Of a DNA stretch of 64,000 bases, positions 22,331 to 64,000 are shown in pieces. The DNA lies in the NCBI GenBank assembly GCA_905160935.1, contig CAJHZI010000449.1:1337001-1401000 (forward strand). The letters are read 5' to 3'. Position numbers and translations under genes: made by a program. Under the pieces are notes generated by a model. It was not told the DNA's origin and made no database searches. It worked only from the letters and a program-made list of their open reading frames with translations. How positions within the stretch are numbered: position 1 is the stretch's first letter; the number at the start of each line of letters is the position of its first letter. This DNA is from Enchytraeus crypticus (lineage: Eukaryota; Annelida; Clitellata; Enchytraeida; Enchytraeidae).

Positions 22331-22794
22331 ATATAAAACTGTATCTCTAAATAGCTCCTCAAGTAGAGCGTCTAGTAACGTCATGAAATATCAAAGGCTG
22401 CTCTTGCGTTCATGGGATGAACTTCTGGTCGAGCTTACCAGAAAGAATATCTAGGCTAGATATTGTCATGGTGGATAATTCACTACATCTAGCATTTAAT
22501 CATTTAAATAAACCCACGCCTGGCATATCCACATGCCGCTATGAGCATCACTCGTGATGTATCTCTCCTCATAATGATTAGATGGTCAAGACTCAAGACG
22601 ATTTAGGGAAGCACTTTTACTATTATCGGCAATGTCTAAGAACAGACAATTTGATTAATGATGAAGAGAAGAGATTCCTCTTTTCGCACGAGTCTTGGCT
22701 GATCTGCTGAGAATTCAACAAGACCTCAAGAAACCCTGCACGATATCAATCAATAAAATCACAGTCTGAGATATGAAACAATTGATCAATAATA

Positions 22795-22866
22795 ATAATA
22801 ATAATAATAATAGTTTAACGTCCGTTTCCTCATCCAAGGATGATGTCAGGGGCGTCATTGGTCTGC
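22795..22866 (-). mobile_element. Repeat family B with (AAT)n tail
   Basis: (AAT)n, then TTTAACGTCCGTTTCCTCAT and GGATGATGTCAGGGGCGTC. Confidence 0.8.
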
Positions 22867-23849
22867 TACAGAACAATTCTGACTACAGACTTGAGTAGAT
22901 CCAGTTAGATTAGCTCTGTGGTTACTACGGGTTAGTACTATGGGCCCACTATTTGAGTGTTTTCATCAGATCCCTCACCCATCCCCACCGTTTCAGACAG
23001 GGCAGCCCCCCCCCCCTTCCTCTCCAACCTTCCCAACCCCCTCCGTCTTTAGCCCTCAGTTCTGCTCACTTACATGTATGTCTGTCTGCTGGTGTAATTA
23101 TGTTGTGGCTAAAAATAGCAACCAGTCCAAATAACAACCAGAATTTTACCTGCTGGACACGTGAAACCGGATTAAACCGGTTTAAATTCTCTATTTATAG
23201 TCAAGATACTGTTGATCTTCTAAAATGTGCTATATATAGACTGTCGTGTCAAAGATAAACAAAGGTTACAACTGTAAAAATGTCTGACAGCAAAACGTGG
23301 CTTCAATAGGCCTAAATACCATGTAGAATCCAGTGCTTTAATCCATATCCTATAATATAATACATACCATGGAGAAACCAAGTGTTCTAGTCCATAGTCT
23401 ATAACATGAAAATAGCATGAAGCTAATATCAGTGCTTTAGTGCAGATTTTTTGTCTAGAGATTAGCTTAAATGGTAATGCAACTATTTTGTAAGAAAGTT
23501 ATCAATTAATTATTATTATAATAATAAATAGTTATCTATCAAAAGAATGTTAAGAAGTTTTTCAAGTGAAAGTTAATAAATTAAGAGCTTACACATCACG
23601 TCGATTGACGTTTTTCTGTATCAGATAGGTTTGTGTAAAGAAAAGCCAGTATTTTGGTGTTATGAAACAGAGCTGACATCTGTCGAATGATGGAAATGTG
23701 AATAGATGAGTTCAAAACTCAACTGAACGTCAAATTGTTATAATAATTGAATGTTGAAGTAACCAAGAAATATTTTCGAGCCCCTTTCGCCCACAATAAG
23801 ATATTCCTGGATCCGCACCTGGAGGCAGTTCATGAACGAGTACCTATAG

Positions 23850-24035
23850 AATGTCTCAATAGCGTAGTGGTAACGTCATGAAGTTTTAAATGACAGATCC
23901 AGAGTTGAATGGAACCCTCGTGGGTTCGAATCCCAGTCGCGCTGACCTGAGAGTAAAATTTCGGACATTCACTGGAGTGGTTAAAAGGAAAATGGTCTAA
24001 ATTGCCTAACGGTTTAAACATGTGGTATTAAAGGT
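23850..24035 (+). mobile_element. SINE family C
   Basis: ATGTCTCAATAGCGTAGTGG to CCTAACGGTTTAAACATG. The downstream 113-codon frame begins in its tail and is not considered a gene. Confidence 0.88.
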
Positions 24036-25118
24036 GCTAGATATCAACATAGTTGATCATTTCACTATAGTGTGTGTATACTTTTTACTTTTAAGTATAT
24101 GCTGTGAGGTTTGTCTGCCCTTTCAGAGCTCATCGTTAATGTTGTACTGGTACAGGACTCAACAATTTAGTGATTTAGTCATAGTATTATCTGGCTGGTT
24201 TTTAAAACTTGCAATAGATCAGTCAAAACTGTTTATGATTTATAAGAGCTTGCCAAAGAAAATACTGAGAATAAACAGCAAACTAATTCACAAGGTGCTA
24301 ATTCAAAGCTGGATACAAATTAGCGTTGAGTTACTGCAAATGGTTGCGAATTTAAATTCTTAAACCATTTTTTACGTCTACCTGACACACGAATTGCGAG
24401 ACCCCATTTAGATAGCATTTTGTTATCTCTAATTAATTATTATAGAACATTGTATCATTTCTGTAACAGTGCATTAGCATACAATCAGTATCGCGATTGC
24501 GATTTACTAAGACATATATATATATAGTTTAAACGATGTCACAAGATAAGCATAAATTTTAGACTTAGAACAAACAAAAGGAAATATAAGTATGTTTAGG
24601 AATTTTGGTTGATTTTAAATTTGCATGCATATTTAGGCCTAATGTGTGACAAATATTGCTGCTATTGAATGACGTATCGGCAGTAAAACTATATATTGAG
24701 TTCACTAATCGTTGAAGAGTTATTGTAAGTTCTGATATTATAATACTCAAAGATATTCTATGATAATAGACCTTTGCGATACATAAGAACAAGAGAAAAG
24801 ATTTCTCGGTCACCTAGCAACCGAAGTAGTAAACTTAAAAAAGTATAAAAAAAGAAGTATCAAACAGTGAACAGAATATTGTATCTCAAAGCATAAGTTT
24901 ATGAAGCATTAAATATTGCTTATTTGTTTTACTTTGGCCTTGAACTTCAGAGGAATGTTTCAACGGTGATGTAGTCAACGTTTGATTTACATCACAAATT
25001 TATCTCAACGGAAGCCCTCAAAGTTTACATCAAAAGTTTTTCTCAACGGAAGCCTTGCCGACAGAACATGACTAAGGAAAAGAGGTGAAACTTTTTCCAT
25101 TCACTGGCTCCTGGCCGC

Positions 25119-25531
25119 CACAGTTTCTCTCAGTGCACCTTATCAGAGGAGTCATCAACCCACGAGCAGCGACAGTTTATCTCAGTATATCTTATCAGAT
25201 GAGTCATCAACCCACGAGCAGTGACAGTTTATCTCAGTACATCTTATCAGATGAGTCATCAACCCACGAGCAGTGACAGTTTATCTCAGTATATCTTATC
25301 AGATGAGTCATCAACCCACGAGCAGTGACAGTTTATCTCAGAACATCTTATCAGATGAGTATCAACCCACGAGCAGCGACAGTTTATCTCAGTGCATCTT
25401 ATCAGTGGAGTTATCAACCCAAGAGTAGCGACAGTTGATCTCAGTGCATCTTAGCAGTGGGGTTATCAACCCAAGAGTAGCGACAGTTGATCTCAGTGCA
25501 TCTTATCAGTGGGGTTATCAACCCACGAGCA
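25119..25531 (+). repeat. 52-bp minisatellite
   Basis: Eight units of about 52 bases: CAGTTTATCTCAGTACATCT, TATCAGATGAGTCATCAACC, CACGAGCAGTGA. Homogeneous in the middle and diverging at the right end. Confidence 0.93.
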
Positions 25532-25805
25532 GCGAACGGGCTTGAGGCGTAGATTTCTCCTTCACTTAGGGAGAGATTTTAAAAGTTCTGCTCAAACAAC
25601 TACAGAAAACTATCATTGACGCTGGTGATAATAAAAGTGGGTTTGTCGACATTTCAATCTGTTTACAAATAACTGATATATAGACAATTTCCAGTCTGAA
25701 CCTTCGAGACTCACAGCGTAGCTCTCGGATTAGATCATCGAGCTTTTGCCCCACCCTAATTATATATAATAGCCTATATAGAATTATATATATAATTATA
25801 TATAT

Positions 25806-25809
25806 TTAG

Positions 25810-25859
<50 letters not shown>

Positions 25860-25955
25860 CTTGTATGTGTGTGTGTGCGTGTGTGTGTGTGCGTGCATGC
25901 GTGCGTGCATGCATGCATGCATATATGTATGTATGTATGTATGTTTGTGTATATG
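25806..25955. repeat. (TA)n + (TG)n + (CATG)n compound microsatellite
   Basis: TA run, then TG/CG run, then GCATGCATGCATG and GTATGTATG. Adjacent to a degenerate copy of the 'gcactgcctactggc' interspersed repeat. Confidence 0.95.
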
Positions 25956-27171
25956 TGTGTATAATCGTTTTGTCATTGCGAAGTTCAAGGTACACATTAT
26001 TCCTAGCCACAGTCTGCTCTCTCGCTCCATCCAGAGCACTCCATCGATCAACAAATTAACTCGTTCACAAACACCGGCCTTGTCTACACTTTAACGTAGC
26101 CCATTGGCTTTGAAATAGTATGGCTTTTAATATAGTTTTCTTGTACCTTCCTCGGTTCCTATTTAGTTACCCCTTACGACACTCGAAAATGTGAGGTCTT
26201 TTTATTTTTAAGTAACCTGGACACAATATTGAAACATTTAAAATGAGAAATGCTCGACGCTTTTTTCTGAGCACACTGGAAAAATCAATCTGCGGCTGTC
26301 GTATTGCAGACATATATTACGAATCTGTTTGTTTAACCTTTCATATGACACTGGCATACAACTCACTCATCTCTTAACTAAAGAAATCTAATTAGATTTG
26401 TTTTTCTACTTATCTATGTATACTGCCTTCATAATCCCAGTAGGCCAGCTATGTTTCTTGTTAGATATTTCAGGTGAGGTATTGGCTTATAAAGTTAATG
26501 GAGAACAAAATCATAGAGTTAAATTCATCGCCCCTCTGAGTGATCTAACTGTTGAACGTACGGGCCAAAGCACACATTTTACTTACAACCTTCTTTCAAA
26601 TCTCACTTAGCGTTACATTTTAAAAACTCCCCGTTTGCCGTGAAGTTGCCCTACATCACGATATTAGGCAGTAATTTAGCCTCTAGTTGGGGAACAGGGG
26701 GTTTTAGTATATGATTTAAAATTGCATATTGCTGTAGTCTCTAGCTAAACGGCGTCTTTCAATTCTCACGGTGTTCGTTTGGTCTATTTTACTCTGGCTC
26801 CAATCATTAAAGTATTGAATTCACTATGTGAAACATCGAAAATCATTAGTTCACAATACGAACAAGTCAAGAACTCAACAAAGTGATTATGCTATGATCA
26901 AGTTGTTCTAAATTCAATGTCGTTCGACAACAGTTTGTGCGTAACAGACAACTTTAAAAAGCAGCACGTGATCCATTAAGTTCGCAATGAGTTAGTAGGA
27001 GTAGGTATTTAGCAGTTATTTTCAGTGTTCATTATACCGGGACATTCATACGTAATCGTTGACGTTAGTCCTTTACAACTGTTACACTACCCTTCTCTGT
27101 TATATGTAAGAGTCTAGAAATAAACTTAAACAAAATTTCATTTTAATATTCTGAGAAAGATTAGTGGTGTA

Positions 27172-27282
27172 TCGCCAATGGCGATATTGATAAGATATCC
27201 GATATTAGATGAGTATATGCGAGGTTCAAATCCTGGGCTCACCCATAACTGATGTTACATTCGAGAGATTAAATTAACCGTC
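27172..27282 (+). mobile_element. SINE family A, diverged
   Basis: GCCAATGGCGATATTGATAA and GGTTCAAATCCTGGGCTCAC retained. Confidence 0.75.
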
Positions 27283-27642
27283 TTTAACTCATTTAGTTTA
27301 ACTTGATTTATTTAACCTTATTTATTTATTTAGTTTAACTTTATTTATTTAACTTTTAGTTATTTAGCTTAACTTTCATTTAACTAATTTAATTTAACTT
27401 TAATTCATTAAGTTTTTTAGCCTTTAGTTTAGAATAGGTGCAAGGCAATCATTATGATATACTATATATATTCATTAATATAAATATGTTGCTGGTAACT
27501 CGAAATTATGGTGTCGTCTTGAATGGTATAGTTACGTGTTTCTGAAATTTACATTGAGCATCACAACAATTATTTCCGTGTTAATCTGCTATAAATAGAA
27601 AGGCTGCATCCATGAATATTCGATATTACATAATCTACTTTA

Positions 27643-27775
27643 ATAATAATAATAAAGGATTTACGTCCGTTTCCTCATAAAATGATGTCAGGACGTCCCC
27701 CCATCACATGTCACTTCAAATCGATTTACCCCGAACGATCTGAAATAACATGTGCTGAAAGAACTATGAGCAAAA
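27643..27775 (-). mobile_element. Repeat family B, longer copy
   Basis: (AAT)n tail, ACGTCCGTTTCCTCA, GATGTCAGGACGTCCCCCCA, then CACATGTCACTTCAAATCGA and CCCCGAACGATCTGAAATAA, the 5' part shared with 48665-48780 and 63391-63486. Confidence 0.82.
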
Positions 27776-28067
27776 GGAGTTTACAAATTTCAATTTATTG
27801 GAAGCCATCAATAATGGATTACCTTCAGGTTACCGTTATTATAAACTTCCGCCATTTTATCATTTCGTTAATTAAATTTAAAAATAGTCTTTTTATAAAT
27901 CCGACACAATAACATAACATAACATTACAGCGTCAGGAAGCAATTACATGCTTGTTTAAGACTCACCAACCTCTTAACTAAAACCAAATAATATTAATAA
28001 CACATAGTTCAATATAAAACTGAAAACTACATTATACAAGTACATTCACCAAAAAGAGCCAGTGCCC

Positions 28068-28330
28068 AACTAGGCCTATAACTATTTATATAAAACTATT
28101 TAACTATTATAGGCCTATAACTATTTATATAAAACTTTTAAACTATTATAGGCCTATAACTATTTATATAAAACTTTTTAACTATTATAGGCCTATAACT
28201 ATTTATATAAAACTATTTAACTATTATAGGCCTATAACTATTTATATAAAACTATTTAACTATTATAGGCCTATAACTATTTATAGGAAAATATTTAACT
28301 ATTATAGGCCTATAACTATTTACATGAAAT
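28068..28330 (+). repeat. 37-bp minisatellite
   Basis: Seven units of AGGCCTATAACTATTTATAT plus AAAACTATTTAACTATT. Confidence 0.93.
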
Positions 28331-28423
28331 TTAAAATATATATTTCTATTTAGGTCTAATTTCACCTATCTGTACATCATAAAATATTTAATTAGTCCTA
28401 CTTTTAAAAAAATCAAATCATAC

Positions 28424-28531
28424 AGATACTCGACCGCGGATCAGTTGATGCGGGTTCAAAGCCTAGGCTCGCCCGTCACTAACATCGCTTTCCAGTGAGG
28501 AAACTGACGTTAACCTTAGCTTTACCAGCTA
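28424..28531 (+). mobile_element. SINE family A, 5' truncated
   Basis: Starts at ATACTCGACCGCGGATCAG and runs to the CTTTACCAGC end. Confidence 0.9.
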
Positions 28532-29634
28532 TTACTTCATGTTAACATGTCAAATTTATACATAGCATTTATACATGTATAACACTGAACATGTAATTAG
28601 CATCTAATTTAACAATCTAGCAACAATCTACCTTTCCAGGATAAAAGTGCTAAACTTAGGTAATCTAAGCATCACAAATGTTGTCTTTCAACAACATAGA
28701 TTAAATTAGAATCTGAATAGTTTAGAACATTATAGCTGATAAACTATTCCGTACCAAAACAAGAAGGAAAGTTAACACCATTATTTCCATACGATGTTAA
28801 TTTAACACCACTTTTATGCGATGGTAGTGAATTAATGAGTTTTGCACTGCTAGACTCGATAGCTGAGCTCTCTACAGGCCCGCGCGCGAAAGTTTTCAGA
28901 GCTAGTAGTGATGTAATAGCTCATGGCATGTAATCCCATTGCCTCTTTCCCTACATTCATCACCACTCACTGTCTGGTTCAATGCTACTTTCATATTATT
29001 ACAGGAGTCTGCCTGTAACATAGTTTCTGCCAAAACTCTGTTAGTCTGCAATATTATTTACAAATAGTGGGTTGATAAAGCGCTGCTGCGTTACTCAGTG
29101 AGATAAAACCATGCTTGGATATTCTCTGTTGATATGTATCTGCATCTCTAGCTAGTTTTATTAGATATGCATTTTTTAAGCAGTTTAGCGAATATACCAT
29201 TTATACATGTTCGTTGCTTTATATATGCATTTAGAAACATATTTTTATCTAAGGGATTTGTCAACTAAAGAAATGTGTTTATTTAGCATAATGTAGCATT
29301 ACAGCAAATTACTCTCATACGGCTCACATAGTAGATGGTTTATGAATATTAGTAACTACAACACTGGAGCAACCGAGTTATAGAGAAGTCAAACTGGTTT
29401 CAATGAATTATGCGGTCGTGTTTGGATAACTGTAAAACGGATAAAAATAATAAGAATAGAGATTTAACGTCCGTAACAGAACAAAGTGTGAATCAACATA
29501 TGTAGCGTCAAACAGAAAATAAAATTTGCTACCACGGCCATCAGTGAGGGCACTGATGTACCCTATCGAGCTGACCACCGCAGTAAACAAAGAAAGAAGG
29601 AGATCGAAGAAACATCATGTACATACAACAGACA

Positions 29635-29700
29635 ACAACAGAATTAGAGTGCTACTGTCGTCCATGACAATATTGAGCACACTGAGTACAAAATGTATGA
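29635..29700 (-). repeat. Interspersed repeat family D, partial
   Basis: AACAACAGAATTAGAGTGCT, ACTGTCGTCCATGACAATAT on plus. Confidence 0.72.
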
Positions 29701-29934
29701 GTGTGCAGTTGCCTAGCAGATGCTATAGATATGGAATCTAACTAAAGATCAATTACATTATTATTGTAACGTTCTATTAACTAAAATCAGTTTACTTTTG
29801 CAACACTTTTTATTATTACTATTTATTTTTAACTAGACACGTGAAAAAGTAAATATCAGACTATTGGAAGGTTTCAGTGATTCACGAGAATGCATTTCTA
29901 GGTTTGTTATCATACTGTTCTTTAATGTTTAAAT

Positions 29935-30065
29935 CAATCAATCAATCGATCAATAAATCAATGTTAGGCTAACATACGCCAAACATGTTATCGCTAAACA
30001 ATCAATCAACGAATCAATCAATTCATCAATCGATAAATCGATCAGTCAATCAATAACTATAGCAA
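29935..30065. repeat. (TCAA)n-like array
   Basis: Imperfect TCAA/TCGA tetramers about 500 bases upstream of the ferlin ATG; not splice-site associated as far as can be seen. Confidence 0.85.
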
Positions 30066-30567
30066 TCAACCAATTCATTAGTAAAGTAATTGTAGATAAA
30101 ACTGTTAGGATGACAGATGCACATCTTTTTAACATTCCAGTGAAATATAATCCCTCAAATATTCGCTAAGATTTTAACATAATGCAAGAGTCATCAGTAT
30201 GCTGATTCTACTACAGGGATATATCCACTGAGATGGTTTCTCTTTTCCATCCTGAGCAATTACTTTAGTCGCCTTTTATTGTGCAGTTTTCTTTTTGTAA
30301 AAATGTAAACACGTAAATAAATAGTGAAATAAAGAGAATTTAAAAAGTATATATTGAAATGATCAACAATGTTGATATCTTGTTCATAATCCTGTTCTCA
30401 ATTAAATTCCTAATATAGTTAATAATATTTAATATATATATATAATATATAATAATATAGTTAAAAATATTTTATTATATTTACAGAATAGACCCAGCAA
30501 TTAATTTGTGAGAGAAAATAAAATTAATCTGGGGGGCGCAGACCTCTGATATAGGCAGGGGGTCAAA

Positions 30568-63649
<33,082 letters not shown>

Positions 63650-63794
63650 GTATGTCTAGGCCTACCAACAATCCCTACAACTTATTTCTTTTACCTTCTT
63701 TTACCCGGTCTAGTCCAATCTGAAATGACCAAATTAATTTTTTTCTTGTAACACGTTCATTGATGTGAATACTCTGTGAAATTTCGAGAAAATA

Positions 63795-63831
63795 AAAATA
63801 TTCTCTCTCTCTCTCTCTCTCTCTTCCTCTC

Positions 63832-63867
<36 letters not shown>
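63795..63867. repeat. (TC)n microsatellite
   Basis: CT run near the right edge, ferlin intron 26. Confidence 0.96.
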
Positions 63868-63871
<4 letters not shown>

Positions 63872-64000
63872 CCTTACCATCATGTATCAGTGTATTAGAT
63901 ATCTAAGAAAATTTTCATAAGAGGACTTTTTAGAAGGCAAAACTTAGTAGCAAAAACAACTGGAAAATAGGTTTTGTACAGTTGCCTGAAAGTTGATTTC

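Larger units (their letters stand above)
16356..30567. other. Intergenic region between divergent genes
   Basis: About 14 kb separate the solute-binding gene start from the ferlin ATG. Open frames are short, AT-biased or explained by repeats (12-bp KTAL/KTVL array, CATG/GT microsatellite, SINE bodies). I see SINEs at 19209, 20229, 23850, 27172 and 28424, a DNA transposon at 18433-19574, and tandem arrays at 20390, 25119 and 28068. Promoters of both genes must lie here but no clear core element is recognisable. Confidence 0.6.

Noticed and set aside
24022-24363. 113-codon hydrophobic frame
   Set aside because: Starts in the tail of a SINE copy, no splice or domain support, composition like surrounding AT-rich DNA.
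25119-25531. CRISPR-like array
   Set aside because: Directly adjoining tandem units without unique spacers, in an animal genome.

Overview
This is an AT-rich, intron-rich animal nuclear window, not a prokaryotic one. It holds parts of three spliced genes, with consistent GT-AG phases across every reconstructed junction, in a sea of tRNA-derived SINEs, small DNA transposons, microsatellites and minisatellites. The proteins (a Rhesus-type ammonium channel and a type I, DysF-containing ferlin) point to a metazoan. Compact coding exons, abundant short tRNA-like SINEs and (TTGA)n repeats suggest a non-vertebrate, probably marine, but I cannot name the phylum. Layout: 249-8386 (+) is the 3' part (nine exons) of an Rh ammonium/CO2 channel gene; its upstream exons lie outside the window. 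10417-16355 (-) is a complete six-exon gene for a predicted 271-residue secreted protein: a signal peptide followed by one bilobed solute-binding domain of the SBP family 3 / glutamate-receptor ligand-binding type, with no membrane segments. 16356-30567 is about 14 kb of intergenic DNA with SINEs, a DNA transposon and tandem arrays and no convincing gene. 30568-63649 (+) is the 5' half of a dysferlin/myoferlin-like ferlin (about 1019 codons over 27 exons): C2A, linker, C2B, FerI, C2C, FerA, FerB and the start of DysF. It runs off the right edge. The Rh and solute-binding genes are convergent; the solute-binding and ferlin genes are divergent. Nothing links the three genes in one pathway. The most unusual signal is in the introns. 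First, at least eight 3' splice sites in all three genes have one to about twenty upstream copies of the acceptor AG, mostly with the first 13-42 bases of the following exon (exon-head echoes). Second, (TCAA)n arrays sit just after donors and (TTGA)n arrays just before acceptors, always in that polarity relative to the sense strand on both strands. Several introns therefore have self-complementary ends, and many acceptors have repeats of a branch-point-like TTGAT in place of a polypyrimidine tract. Third, many donors are followed at once by a private minisatellite that seems to begin at the splice junction. I suggest that splice-junction-anchored tandem duplication has shaped these introns and perhaps their splicing. 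Other notable items are the stand-alone solute-binding protein, a 120-codon open frame inserted inside a 19-bp minisatellite, and two SINE families that share a 3' domain.
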